A stretch of 64,000 bases of DNA, taken from NCBI RefSeq assembly GCF_004193775.1, contig NC_041002.1:6559261-6623260 (forward strand), in the 5' to 3' direction. How positions within the stretch are numbered: position 1 is the first letter of the stretch; the number at the start of each line of letters is the position of its first letter. The stretch is from Glycine soja. Its lineage: Eukaryota; Streptophyta; Magnoliopsida; Fabales; Fabaceae. Shown in pieces: positions 22,027-37,000 of this stretch. The translations under genes and the position numbers were made by a program. The notes beneath the pieces are model-generated. The model made no database searches and was not told the DNA's origin. It saw only the letters and a list, made by a program, of their open reading frames with translations.

Positions 22027-25000
22027 GTATGTGGTAATCTTTCTGGTCTTTTTCCAAAAAGAAACAATTTAAAAGTAGTTTCAGTTTCGTTTTAACTATT
22101 TTCATTTTTCTTGTGTAAAGTACATCCTACTAATCTCTATTCTTGTTCAATATTCAAGGAGGCTCGAGCTGTTTTTGTGTTCTTTAAGTCTCGTTTTGGT
22201 GCTGCATCTGCTTTTCATTTACAGCTATCAGTCAATCCCACTCACTGGATTACTGAGCTAGCTCCAGAACCTCGCGATGTGTACTGGCCTTTCTTCTCTG
22301 AATCATTCACGCGAAGATGGATTTCTAAGTTGGTGGTTGTACTTGTGTGTACTACTTTCACTGTGGTGTTCCTTATACCTGTAGTAATTGTACAGGGGCT
22401 TACCAACCTTAATCAATTGGAAATTTTGTTTCCCTTCTTGACAAGTATAACTATGTAAGTTTACTTGGTTTATTTATTTATTTGTTCATGATAAACCCCC
22501 TCTATGTTTTGCTATCTTTCTTCTCTTATTTACCCTCTCCTCAGTCTTATTAGCCCTTGGTTGTGAATTTCTGCTAAAAGGGAACTTTCAGGGTTGCATG
22601 AGAATTAGGTCAAAGTGATTGTGTTTCTCAAAGTATTTACTTTCAATAATTGACAAGGCCACAAGTTGGTGACAGCAGATTTTACTTTGCCTCGATTGCA
22701 TGTACAGTTCATTAGGAATATTAGTTAGGTTTCAGACAAGGTAAAGCCAAGAAAAAGTAAATTGATTTTAAAACATAAAGAAACTTGACATTCAAACTAA
22801 GTGGTTAGAACTCTAAACCATGATGCCATTAATTGGTTGAAAGAAAAATGTTTCAAGGATGTCTATGCTTAGGAGTATTGCAGTCAGATTGCTTGCATAC
22901 TGCCTCTACACGGAACTTCAGTGACAAACCTTGTTTTTCAGTACATCTTGGTTGTAGACATTAAGTATGGGTTTTGCAATTGATAAAAGATGATAGTTAC
23001 ATGAAGATCAGTGTGGATGTTGTTGACAAATACTTTGCCAGATTTATTCTGATGAAATTTCTCGCTGCTAGGATGACAATCACAGCATTTTGTGTCGTGT
23101 AAAATATCCTGCATGTATTTCTGTTTTTTTCCTGTGTAGTCAAATATCTACTTGTAACTGCTACATCTTTATTTTTCTGGCATACAAACTTTTCTTTGAA
23201 ATTTGATTTTTGATTTCTTAATGCAAGATCACTGAGCCTTTTGTGCATCTGCTTTCAGAAAATTTGTCAGTCAAATAGTTACAGGGTACCTTCCCAGTCT
23301 TATTCTTCAGTTGTTTCTGAAATTGGTGCCTCCTGCCATGGAGTTCCTTTCCTCCATTCAAGGATACATCTCACATAGTGATATAGAAATGAGTGCATCT
23401 AGAAAAGTGCTGTGGTTCACAGTATGGCATGTTTTTTTTGCAACTGTGCTTTCTGGCTCAATTCTATCTATGCTGAATGCCGTCCTTGATCCCAAGAGCA
23501 TTCCTGGGAAGCTAGCAGTTGCAGTTCCAGCACAGGTTAGAAAATGTTCCTCTCCATTGTAAACTTTCCTAAAACATATTTTTGAGGGCTACAAAAAATC
23601 TGTTGCAAGATAGAAAATATTTTCCCCATTGTCAAGGACCATGCTTGAAATTTCTATTCAAATTATTTTTGTGGAGTGAGGACTATCAAAATAATGGTAC
23701 AGCCTTGAACCACGTTTTATGTTAGTAAAATAATCTGATCTCAGCATATCTTTTGTGGTCAGGACACTCGTGGAAAGAATATCTTTTGAACATAACAAAT
23801 TAACTCTAGAAGTCTTTCATGTTATTTAACTAAAAAGAAAATGATAATAATAAAATAACCTGCGGTATTGAAAGTCTTAATTTTTCAGAGCTGAAAACTC
23901 TGACATTGGTTATTCAAAAGATTAAAAAGGAGGCATATATAGGAGAGAACATGGCAACATGCCTGCCATGGATTTTCCATAATTTCGCCACTGAATCACC
24001 TAAACTATGGAAATACATAATAGGCGAGAGATTTCCTAATTTCTTTATTAAAAAGAGCTGACAAAACTAATCAATGAAATAGAATAAAACAAATGAAATA
24101 AAATCAGTAAACTACAATTATTTAAAAAATCAATCTGAAATGTCTCATTCAATCTCATAGCATTAGTTTAAGCATCAATATTTTTATAGCCTTATAGCCA
24201 TCGAAGGTGGCAAGTGACTTTATAGTTTCTGAAGATTATGATGATGGTTACAGCTCAATGGTTTCTCAAAAAACTTTGCTTCCTTCCTGGTCTAGAGTAA
24301 TTAGAAATCTGGTTAGTAAATATTGAGAAGTAGAAAAAGGGCAGTGGAGAAGATGAATTTTTCACTAAATTGAATATTTAGTAACTCAATTGAATAGGAA
24401 AATGGAAAACCCTTGGAAACCAGGGTAAGAAGCATGAACTCTAGTTCCAAGTAATAGCAAAATTTTTAAACCAAGACTTAAAGACAATAATCTGAATATT
24501 ATTGTTATTCTATATTTACAAAGAGTGAATACAAGATTTATTTATATGCTGCAAGCAACCTAATTAAGGAAAGAAATACAATGGAATAGAATCTGTACAT
24601 AATAAAATCTGTGTTAATTATGGAATGTATCACAACACTCCCCCTCAAGCTGGTGAATGCATATCTATCATTCACAGCTTGCAAATAAGGTCTTGAAGCT
24701 ACTCCGTGGGAAGTCCCTTGGTTAACATATCTGTCAACTAAAGCTTTGAAGGGATGTATTCGGTGGCTATAAGACCACTGTCCAATTTCTCCTTAATGAA
24801 ATGTCGATCTATGTCTATGTGCTTTATTCGATCATGTCGATCTGGATTGTGTGCAATGCTGATGGCGGACTTATTATCACAAACCAGTCCCACATGAGCT
24901 TCATATTTTATTTTGAGGTCATCAAGTATGGTCTTCATCCATAACAACTCACAAACCCCTTGAGCCATAGCTATGAATTCTGCTTCTGCACTTGATCTTG

Positions 25001-28000
25001 GAACCACATTTTGCTTCTTACTCCTCCATGTTACTAAATTTCCACCCAAGAACATGCAGTATCCTGTGGTGGATCTCCTATCAACAATTGATCCTGCATA
25101 GTTAGCATCAGTATATACTGTCATGGATAATTTTTTCTGTTTTTTACAAAACAATCCCTTTCTTGGAGAAGACTTCAAGTACTGAATGATCCTATTTACT
25201 GCCTGCAAATGTCTCTCTCTTGGGTCATGCATGAATTGACTAACCTCACTAACTACATAGGCTATGTGTGGGATAAGTAGATAAGTTTTCCCACAAGTCT
25301 CTGGTACTGTGTCTTCTCTACCTTAGGGCTTTCTTGATCATTTATAATCTTGTGATTTTGCTCTATGGATGTTCCTGTGGTTTTACAGCGCAACTTGTCA
25401 ATTTCTTTGAGGAGATCAAGTATATATTTTCACTGAAAAATGAAGATATCCTGCCAAGAATATGCAACCTCTATCCCAAGGAAGTACATTAGCTTCCTGA
25501 GATCCTTCATCTCAAATTGGGCAGCCAATCTATCCCTCAAGGTCTGTTTTTCAAGCTCATGATCGCCTGTAATAATTATATCATCGACATAGACCAAGAG
25601 CAAAGTAAGTTTACCATCTTGGGAGTGTTTTATAAAAAGAGTATGGTCACCTTGGCTTTGCTTGTACCCCAAAGATATCATAGCTTGAGTGAACCTACTA
25701 AACCAAGCCTGAGGAGATTGCTTGAGACCATATAGGGTCTTCTTTAGTCTGCATACTTTATTTTTTCCATTAGTGGCACCATATCCAAGTGGAATCTCCA
25801 TGTACACTTCTTCTTCCAAGCTTCCATATAAGAAGGCATTTTTAACATCAAATTGATGCATCTCTCAACCAAAGTGCGCTACTATGGAGATGATGATCCT
25901 AACTGTATTCATTTTTGCCACTAGAGCGAATGTCTCCTTATAATCGATCCCATAGGTTTGGGTGTATCCCTTTGCAACCAACCTCTCCTTATACCAGTCC
26001 AATGTGCCATCAGCCTGATATTTAACTATATATATCCACCTATAACCCACTGCCTTTTTGTCTTTCGGTGCCTCTACAATCTCCCAAGTCTCATTCCTTT
26101 CCAATGCACCCATTTCTTCATTCATGGCTCGAACCCAATTCTCATCCTTTAAGGCTTCTTGTACTGATGTAGGGATTCTGATAGAATCAATAGTTGAAAT
26201 AAAACTCTGGTGCTGTAGAGAAAGATTTTTAGTAGACACAAATTGGGATATAGGATATTTGGCATAAGATCTTTTTCCTTTTCTTAAGGCAATTGGCAAA
26301 TCATCTAGGTTAGATTCACAAGAGGCATCTAAGGTGTCCTCAAGAGTATGGGTTCTTACCTCCGGTTCGGATGATTGAAGTTGCTGTTGGACCAGGTCAG
26401 GTTTTTTCTTCTCTGGTACTGGTTCCCAAAGCGTTTGTCCTCCTTATGTTGAACTGGTGATGATGCTAGTTCAAGGTCTTTGTCATCCTCTGTAGGAGTG
26501 AAATCCTGTAACAAGGGAAAACATGACAACTCGGGAATCTCAGCTTCTAGACTATTCTCCCCCTGAAGCGAAGGACTAGTGAAGAAAGACTTTGTTTCAT
26601 GAAAAGTGACATCTTTGGAAATATAGACACAACGACTTTGAGGGTGATAAGCTTTGTACCCTTTTTTGTTCAAGGCATAACCTATGAAAACACATTTGAT
26701 AGCCCGAGGATCTAACTTTCCCCAATGGGGACCATGAACATGAACAAAGACAGAACATCCAAAGACATGACTCTGAAGATTGGTCATAATGGGAACAGAC
26801 AGATAAAATGTGGTCATGAGTTGAGTAGGACTAACACCATTTAAAACACAAGAAGTTAACCTATTTATCAAGTAAGTAGCGGTTAGAACAACTTTCCCCA
26901 GTAAGATTTAGGAATAGACATTTGGAAGAGTAAAACTCTAGCAACCTCAAAGAGATGTCGATTTTTCCTTTCTGTAACCCAATTTTGTTGAGGGGTGTCC
27001 ACACAAGTTAACTCATGAACAATACCATTATCTTTGAGGAAATTGGAAAGGTTTTTATTCACATACTCTCTCCCATTATTAGAACTCAATCTTTTAATCA
27101 AACTCCTAAGTGTAGTCATCAATAAAAGAAACAAATCACTTTGCACCAGAAATATTACTGATAGATGCAGGTCCCCACACATTCGAATGAACAAGATCAA
27201 AAGGTTTAGAACTTTTATTAGTACTAGGAAGAAAAGTTGTTCGATGGTATTTGTGGCGTCCCCAAAATAATGACTGGTTTAATAGTAATGATTTAATTAA
27301 CAAAAACCATGGTAATTTTTTTTTTCTTCTTTTTCTTTTTCATTTCTTTCTCTTTTCACCAAAACAAGGTTTAGAAGGAAAATCCCCACTATAGAGTCCT
27401 GAATGGCCAGTTCACAACTCTATTCGGAGTCATTTCTTTCTTACCGCTCATAATCTCTAAACTATTTTGCTTTTTCAAAAAGGAAGAATGTACCAGCCAT
27501 TACTTTAAGTCGTCACGTGAAAATAAAAGAATAAAATACGGTCGATAAACTCTTTTACAAATAAAGTTGCTAATGCTTTCTTTTCAAATAACAAGATCGA
27601 TCATAAATGCATTCATCATTTAAAGCTGTCCAAAATATAGGAGTTTTACAAAATATATAGTCATCCAGAGCAAAGGTGTCCATAGTGGTGGCTTCAGCCA
27701 CATGTATACAATCATCAAATTCCTATACATCAGGTCTACCCATACAAGAACAAAAGAGTAAACCTAACAGTCAGTCCTAGATACACCCACCCTCAAAAAT
27801 ATACAAAACTAATCCAAGGAGCTGTCCACTCCACCGTGCGCTGAAGCGTCCGTGCAGGTTCATCTGGATGCACCAAAGAAGTAGCCGTGAATCGAATGGT
27901 GCCCCGAAATTGGCACCTCGTGTTGCCTTCGAGGGTCTCCCAAGCTCCCTCTAGGCACTCCATCTCTACTCGTTCACGGATTAGCTGCGCAGCCATCACG

Positions 28001-31000
28001 ATCTACAAGAAAGAAAAGAAAGGGGTAGACTCTTTCACAAGAATCTAACTGTGCCGCCGCACAATACGTTTCATAACCACTACATGCAATTAAAAGGAGT
28101 ATCTTAAGGCTTTTCATCTCTGGTAATCGATTACACAGCCTTGGTAATCGATTACCAGAGGCTAAACTTGACTTACACAGCCTCAGGACATGAAATATGC
28201 AAAAATGCACTGTGTAATCGATTACACATACCTGGTAATCGATTACCAGTGACCCATCCCTTTGTGTAATCGATTACACAGGCTGGTAATCGATTACCAG
28301 AGGCCTCCACAATGCTCCAGTCCCCTTTCCAAGCCTGGTAATCGATTACACTCCCTTGGTAATCGATTACCAGAAGCCCTCATGGCTTCCTGACCTCGTT
28401 TTCAAGCCTGGTAATCGATTACACCCCGTGGTAATCGATTACCAGAGACCATCTTAGCCTCCTGTCTTCATTTTTAAGCCTTGTAATCGATTACCCACCC
28501 TTGGTAATCGATTACCAGAGACCATATCTCACATATCAATCAAGTTTCACAGCTGGCCAGCCACCACAAGCCTCCTTGCTTTGTGGTCTTTGTTCCTTTT
28601 ATCTGTTGACTGCCAGGAGCTCGCCTGTTTAGGTACATCACAGGTTCTCACTGACCGACTATGCCCGGGTTGGGTCGGGATTGGTCAAGCTTGGTTTTGG
28701 GCAATAGCACCCCACCTGACATCCCCAAGGTCTCCTGACCCCCGCGACATATCTCCAGGTACCACTCTGTGGTCAACAATAAAAGCAGGAAGTTTCACCC
28801 TTCAACACTTCCTCATCTCAAGCTTGTAGGATTATGGGGTACCCATCACATGTGGTACTAGGTGGCGGTCGGGCGATGGTGCACAACAAGTTTTCCACAT
28901 CCACAATGCGCGCATAAACCCACCATCCCCTGTTGCCCACCTCCAACTGAGCTCACGTACTCCCACGTAGCCCATACCCTCGTTTCTCTCAACACTGGGT
29001 CCCCATCAATCCTCCCAAGCTTCCACAACATCCAAGCAACACAACATTCAAACAGCACAAGCTATCACAGCCAAGCAAAACAGAGCAAAGGCAGAAAACT
29101 CTGCTCAACACACCAACCAAAATCACAGCTTTTCTCACTTAAAGACCCCAGTAATAATTCCTTCGATCCAATTCACTAACCGTTGGATCGACTCCAAAAT
29201 TTTACTGGAAGTCTACAGTGCATAAGCCTACATTGTGACCGTTGGGATCTACTAGAAAACATCCAGAACTCATTCTGCACTACTCTTTCCACAGCCAACC
29301 ACACACAAGCATTTTTCTGCACAAGCCAAAATCCTGTTGCACCTATTTGACAGCAAAATTCTGCATAAGTGCAGATTTCGAAAATCACACTTTCCCTCAT
29401 CCAATCTTGCCCAAATCAAGTCCTACAAGTCCCAAATCATGTATCAATCATGTCTAAACCAAAGTCAAGCTTTTAAAGCACAGCAACACAGAATCGAGGT
29501 GTCCAACACCCCTCCATTCAATGGGTTATCTAGGTTTGAAAAGTGAAATTTAGAATGAGGTAAATTTGAAGCAAACTCTCACCTCACACCAGTCCATAAC
29601 ATCTATTTAGACTTGTTCAAACTGGATTTACACCTAAAATCTCACCGAATCAAAATTTGACTCTTCAACACCCAAATTTGCCCTAGAAATGGCTCTTTGT
29701 TCACTTTGGTCATTTGTTTTTCTCTCTAGCACAGTCCAAGCTTTCTCCCAAGTCCTAAATGACATTTCAAGCTAGTATTAACTCACTTTAACCTCCATTT
29801 ACCACAGAATTCAGACTTAGCCTTCCAACTCTCAAAGCCTCACTCTTTTTCCACTCATAACATCACATTCTCACTTTCTAACCCTAGGTTAGTTCTACCC
29901 TTCATCTCTAACAATTTTCCATCAGCAATTTCAGCATATAAACATCACAAACCTCATCACAAAAACCCTAAAACAGAATGGGTATGTTTAACTCATTCAA
30001 ACATGGCAATTTCAACAAGTTTTCAGCAAATGTCTTCACAAATAATCATCACACAGCAGAAACCTAGCAAGACTACCCATCATATCTCCCCAAACCCCAT
30101 ACCCACGAAAATCAAAGGAGAAAGAAGTCCACCCAAACCTGAAATTTCGAAGTCCCACTCGTAGCCTTGCACTTCACGACCCCGAAAATGCCCTCCTTTC
30201 GCGATTTGGGGCAGAAATGATGGCCAAAGGTTGAAGCTTTGTTTGGAGCTTCAATGGAGAATGAGGGAGAAGAAAATGGCAACGTGAGGGAGAGAGAGAG
30301 CTGTCTGAAAAAGTGTGGGGGCTGAGTGAAGAGAGAGAAAAGCTTTTTAGGTTTTAAAAAAAAAAGGTTTTCTCTTTTTCTATTATTTTATTTAAGCAAC
30401 GCCACATGTCTCCATTTGAGTGGAGCAAAAAGGGCCCACTTTCCCTTTTGACTGTGACCCATACTCAGCCACAAAAGTGGGGAAAATCTGACCTTTGAAA
30501 CGCTAAAATCCTGCCTCGGTTTGCGTGCCATTTCTCTGGTTCCAATTCCTCGCGTTTCTCTGCGTCCGTCGGGGCCAGTTTTCGAAAGCAAGCAATATAT
30601 ATATCAAAACGCTCAGAATAAAACCCCGAGCGTGGTTCAGAGATTGGTTTCGTTAAATTTTAAGTTACACGCAAAACGATGATTTTTAAACTAATTAATT
30701 AAGAATTAACCCATAACCTCCCAGTTATGGATTTCTCTTCCTTAATTAGTCTAACCCGCGTGTCTTGCCCCCGCTATTCCTACTTCTACCAAGAACATAT
30801 ATGCATATACACTGAATAATACTTATATATATATATATAATCATTCAAAATACATCGTTTCCAAAAATTCCAGGTAGAAATTTCCAGGATGTTACAGTAT
30901 TTAGCAAACTCACAAACATCACAATGAAAAGACTCGACTAACATTTTTGTAAACAAAAAAAGGAAATATAGACTTAAGGACACTAAACAGAGGATGACCC

Positions 31001-34000
31001 AGACGCCTGTGCTGAAACCATATGTGGGAGGATGACCAAGGTTCTGAAATTGTATGATGATTGGAAGTGAGAGCCTTTTATTTGATACACTCTTTATTGT
31101 CATCATGTTGTAAGTAGTATAACCCGCCTTGCTCTTTAGCAATTCCAATCGTCCTCCCCGTGACAAGATCCTGAAAAACACAATGGTAGTGAAAAAATGT
31201 CACATCACAGTTTAAGTCCTTGGTGATTTTATGAATAGACAAGAGATTATTAGATACTTTGGGAACATGGAGCACATTGCTCAAATGAAGGGAAGATTGA
31301 AGTTGAATGTTACCGCAACCAGTAACAGGGGTATGTGAACCATTAGCAACCGTGATGTGTTGGTTACCAGTTAAAATGGTGTAGGATGAAAAATAAGAAG
31401 AGTGAGGTGTCATATGATCAGTTGTGACACTCTCTACCCCGATATACATATTTATATAATAAAATACATGAAAATATAAAATTACGTAAAATGAGATTTT
31501 ATTTTCTAAGCATAAAAGAGTTCATATGGGTAAAAAGTTCACATTCATTTCACTGTTACCAAATAAAACTTAACAGAAACATTTTCGGCTCAAAATAAGG
31601 TCGTTCAAGTTTAGAAAAAAACTCAAGTTAAGCAGCAGAATAAAATAAAGTAAAATAACATGTTCGGAGCATCATGCAATTAAAATAGAAACTTATGTCC
31701 CAATGTCACACCCTATTAGAGTATAGTGTCCTGATGTCCTCCAGCACAAGATTCCTTAAAACAATCTACCTAGTCATTTGCTCCCACGAATACAAAGTTC
31801 AAGATTATCACAGGATCCAAACACAAACAACACATGGGGTGGGGAGTGAGTTATCACATTCCTAACTAATAGAGAGAAACGGGACAACATGCAGATATAC
31901 ATATCATATAAATGAAATACAACTTACTTTAACGCGGTTCATCTCATTCCATCACTTATCGCGTAACATCACATCTCAACACTACATGTCTCACACATTT
32001 TCACATCATTCACATACTCAAGGATCAAAACACAATATCACTCAACCAATCAATATCGATCAATACACAAGCGTTATGCAACAATATACTAAGACTCAAT
32101 CCTATATGCAATGTGGTACCATGTCAGTGAAAAACCTCGCCGGGCGCCTAGGAGTACATGATAAGACAGACCACACATTGGTAAGTTAAGTCACTCTCAT
32201 TAGGTATAATCATAGGGAGACTAGTAAGGGTCACTCTGTTTTGCGAGAACACTCCAACCATATGGGATCAACACAAGCTTCAAGGAACATTCAAACTGAG
32301 TGTATTTACCCCCAAGGCCTATACTCAGAAGAGCCCGTCAGGGTCTCTCCCACCTGATTCAGGTCCAACCCAGAAAAAATTTTAGCATGAAAACTCTATC
32401 TATGAACAATACAAAATACACGACTCCTTAATTATTCTCAAAATAATTTTAACTCGCCGCGCCTCAAAGTTATTAAACTCTTCGGATTCCCATAGTGGAT
32501 CCCTTCACAGTACTCGTCGCGCATTAACTCGTTTCCCTTAAAGGGTTTTACAATCATGTGATTATATGATTCATAGATCACAACTCAATGCACACAACAT
32601 CTCATGTGATCTCACAATTTAACACATACTCAACTTGTCACTTACACATAGTTCATCACACTTCCATAATCCCAAGACAACACGTTATCACGCCTCATGC
32701 ATTATATACATGTCACACAATAATAATATTAGTGTGTTATGTTCATATGATTAAACCCCTCAAACAATTCCACATAATCATATCAAAATCAAAAGAATCA
32801 AAATCATAAGTAAAAAACATGAAAACACAAAGAGCACTCATTTTTATCAAGCAATTCACATCAGGCATCAATTGGCCCATGAAACACAACAATCTCGTAA
32901 TTATAATCATAAAAGAAGAATCACAATATAGTGACATCTCAAAATAAATCCTAATTTGATCCTCTAAGGATCTTTACACATGTTCATTTTAACCTCAATT
33001 GCGATAAACTTATCTCTTACCTCTAAGCAGGCTAACGTATGTATTTCGACAATGATAATGACATCTCTAGTGGTTCCCTAAGATTCCTCAAGTTTCTCCT
33101 CTGGTTGATCTGCTAGAATTTCCAAGCGTTAGATAGAAGGAGAAGGGATTAGAGCCTTCATTTCACTATTTCCGTGAGAGGGATATTTCTATCACCACAA
33201 ATATTATTTCCCAAATCCCAACGGTAGGGTTGTGGGAAAATGAGTTCCGAACCTTGGATTCCAATTTCACAATAATCCAACGGTTAATGAGTTTGAGATC
33301 ATAATTTTACTGGGACAAGTTTGAGTGTTTGCGGGAAAAAGAAAGGGTTTTGGGAAAGAAAGAACGGAAAACGAATTTGAGAATAATAGAGTGTAGAGAG
33401 ACGTATCATAAATGTAAAACTGATATAATATGTCTCTATTTATAGCTAGGGTATTCTCAGCTTATTATTTACTCTATTTTTCTTATTGTATAAAAATGAA
33501 TTCTATTTTACTTTCTATCAAATGAATGAATAAAATATCATTTATATTTTCTAAGAACATATATTTATTTTATTTACCTTAAAACTATTATTTAATAAAA
33601 CTATTTCTCCTTATTTATTTAATTATAAAAATCTCATTATTTTTCTAAAACTCTATTTATTTTTAAATAAAATCTTTTTTAATTTATTTTACAAAAACTA
33701 GAATGTTACATTAGTAGCACCAAAGTCTATGATCCAGATATTTTCAGTACCAGAAGCATTAAAGGATAGGATGCTAGAACTCTTACCAGTCATGATTAGG
33801 GAACAAGAGCTATATGTCTTACTAAGAGAGTCCATAAGGGCTCGTAAACGTTCCAATTCTGCTTTGTTGAGAATTGGGATCTCCTTTTCAACCTGTGGGA
33901 TAGGTGTGTTTTCTATACCTTCGGAAGCAGACATTGCTTGATTAGCATTCCTTTGTGTGGCACCTTTGAATCCTCCAATGCGCTCAAGTACCTTCTCCTT

Positions 34001-37000
34001 TCCATGAAGTCTAAATCATGTCTCCTTAGTATGACCTGGCTTCCTACAATAGCTACACCATCAATCATCACGGTTAGCCTTTGTGAGAGGCTTCCCAAAT
34101 GAAGAGGATGAGCCTTTTGTGGGACCCTTGCTAGTAGCTAAGGCTAAACCAACAACAGAACTGCCCCCTTCCAATATTACTAACCTCCGAGTTTCTTCTC
34201 CTCGTACAATGTAGAACACCTCTAAGAGAGAAGGAAGTTTTTCTTTGCCCAAAATCTGAACCTGAATCAGATCAAACTCAGAGTTCAGTCCAAAAAGAAA
34301 TTTAAAAATTCTCATCCTTTCAATGAACTGTGTCAATGTGACAGAATCAGCTGTGGACATCATTTTCAAATCCTGATATTGATCCAACTCAATACAACTT
34401 GAAAGATAAAGATAATAATCTGAATATTATTATTATTCTATATTTACAAAGAGTGAATACGAAACTTATTTATAAGCTGCCAATGACCTAATTAAGAAAA
34501 GAAATATAATGGAACAAAATCTATACAAATTAAATTTGTACTAATTACAAAATAAAATGTGTTAAGTATGAAATGTATCACAACACCAAGTTTGTAGATT
34601 ACCGCAGTCCTGAATCTTCAAATCACAAATTAATGAAATTATAATTGATAAACTGATAACTTTCATAATTTTTAATTTCTACCTATTGTCTGTTCCAGGT
34701 ATTATTAAAAAAAATATGATGTGCAACAAAACACTAAGACTTACATAGTAAATAACATGATAAGACTCCTAAAACTAAATGAATTCTAATTTTCTAACAA
34801 TATCCATAGATTTTTTTATAGAAGAGAAAATTTATTTTAGAGAAAAGATGGGAAGTGCAACTAGGTGGAGCACAAGAGTAATGTACAATGCTGAGTTGCT
34901 GACCAAGTCAAATATTTGGCTATCTGTATGTAATTTGTTTCATCTGTGAGGCTATATATTACATCAAAATCATGACGAATACAAGTTTTTATCTTTTCAC
35001 CAAACCTTCATAAAGAGATCCTCCAAAACAAGAAGGCTACACACATGCACATGTGCGCACACAAAGGAAAACAGGAGAAAAATCTAATAATATAATATAG
35101 TAACATTGCTCAGTTTCTGCATATCTTAGTACTTTAATTGAAGCCACCATAGCAGAAGGCCAAAGAGAAGCTAGGTAGTTACATCCAAGAACAAATACAT
35201 GGACATTTTACTCTCACCACACACTTAAAAAGATTGCAAAACTGCCCATAAAATTTACTCCTTTAACTGAACCATCAAAACTGCTCTCAACCTAGTAGCC
35301 ACAACACAATACGAAAATAAGCGGTATATTGTGTTTGAGCTAGATCTAGACTTAGCACAATAATATGCGTATCGGAGATAAGACAGCTGAGACATATATG
35401 AATCTGCAACAAGTCAGATAGTTTACGATTTTTGGAGTTCTAAATGAGTTTGCCAGGATGGTTTGGATTTTGATTGCAAACTGAAAGAAACATTTGCAAG
35501 AAAACTCTCCTGAAGAGTCAGTCAAGTGGAATCAAGTAAGACCAACACAGCTTGTAATTAACTAGTTTTTTTATCATTCAAATTACTATGAAAAGAAAGT
35601 CCCATTTTAAAGAATGACCCTCAATAGAATACAAATAAATGAGCATCTACCAAAGAAAAATACATTAACAAATGTCCTCCCAAAACAGAATAAGAAAAAA
35701 ATTGTTTATTCTATCTATCACTTTGATCATGTCATATGATCACAATTCACGTCTAAAATCTACATAACAATTTGTAGATATAAAATTTTTAATTTCTATC
35801 TTTCTGATGTCATTAATTTTGGTTTGATTGTAGGCATCATTTTTTATTACCTATGTTGTCACGCAAGGATGGACAAGTGTTTCATCAGAACTCTTCCGTG
35901 TAATTCCTTTTATTTTCAGTTGGATAACGAGGCCTTTCACTAGTCAAGACGATGAATTTGAAGTTCCATCTACTCCATACCACAAGGATATTCCAAGGGT
36001 CCTTTTCTTTGGACTTCTTGGTATTACATATTTCTTCCTAGCTCCATTAATTTTGCCGTTCCTATTGGCCTACTTTTGTCTTGCTTACATCATTTTTCGA
36101 AACCAGGTCAGCATTTTTTTGGATGTTATTTGATATCTGCTAGAAGACTCTTATATTTGCTAAGCTTATTTTATGCCTCGGATGAGCTTCTAAATAAAAA
36201 CAAGGGAGAATTTCATTATTGGAAATCCAGACAAAATATTTAAAATACAGTACATGTTCAAGAACCATATCTAAGTTTCCACCTATTAGCTTAAGCTTTG
36301 GATTGAATTATGTCTTATTGTGGTATCAAAACTTCAAAAATAAGTTCTATCCTTTTTGCACCCATTCTTTATAAAGTAAATAAATTTAAGCACCAAGTAA
36401 AATGGGAACATTAATCATTCTTCAAGTCCAAAAGGCTCTTAAGTGAGGAGATGTCTTGGAGATTTTTATTGATATCTGTCTACACCTAAGAGTAAATCCT
36501 GATGTTGGTTAACTTTTTCCATAATTGAAAATTTGATCACCAGGACTTTTGAACTTGGGAAGGTCAATGTAGCTGAGGAATATTTTTAGTCCAGAGCATC
36601 TGCAAGTGCTTTATCCATGCTTTCCAAAGATAGCAGGACACTATTTACTGAAATTATATCATGACTCCGATCTAAATAGGATAGGCAAAGCCAAATTCTA
36701 AAATGTAACAAAGTTCGGAAATAAAAACATTAATTGAAGAGGGGAAGCCTAAACATGTTCCATTTTAATGTATTGTGTGACGCCCTCTATCCTTAAAAAA
36801 TTTTAAAACACATTTAAATACAAGTCTTTCAAAGAATAAAAGACTCACATTCACTTTTCTAACATCATAATAAAATTTGTCCAAATAAATAATAAATTAT
36901 CTCGACTCAAAGCAAGGTCCACCAAGACTTAATGCAATTAATATAGAAACCTATACCCTAATGTCACATCCTATCAGAGCATTGTGTTGTCATGTCCTCT

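Larger units (their letters stand above)
24476..34585 (-). mobile_element. Minus-strand copia (family B) inside OSCA-like intron
   Basis: Same family as 8118-12967, inverted. LTRs are at 24476-24637 and 34397-34585, with target-site duplication CCAAG at 24471-24475 and 34586-34590. Reading the minus strand, gag (34396-33716), protease start, integrase, RT and RNase H (to 24738) are in order. Two solo LTRs split it: 31423-33710 within the protease DSG region and 27252-30896 within integrase. The 5' gag and primer-binding site are deleted, joining the LTR directly to LDQYQDLK. Without the inner insertions the element is about 4.2 kb. Confidence 0.92.

Noticed and set aside
28121..28517. CRISPR-like appearance of regularly spaced short palindromes
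   Set aside because: Spacers are of two alternating sizes and short, the repeats are 12-18 bp, and the context is a plant LTR with TSD. No cas genes are possible here.
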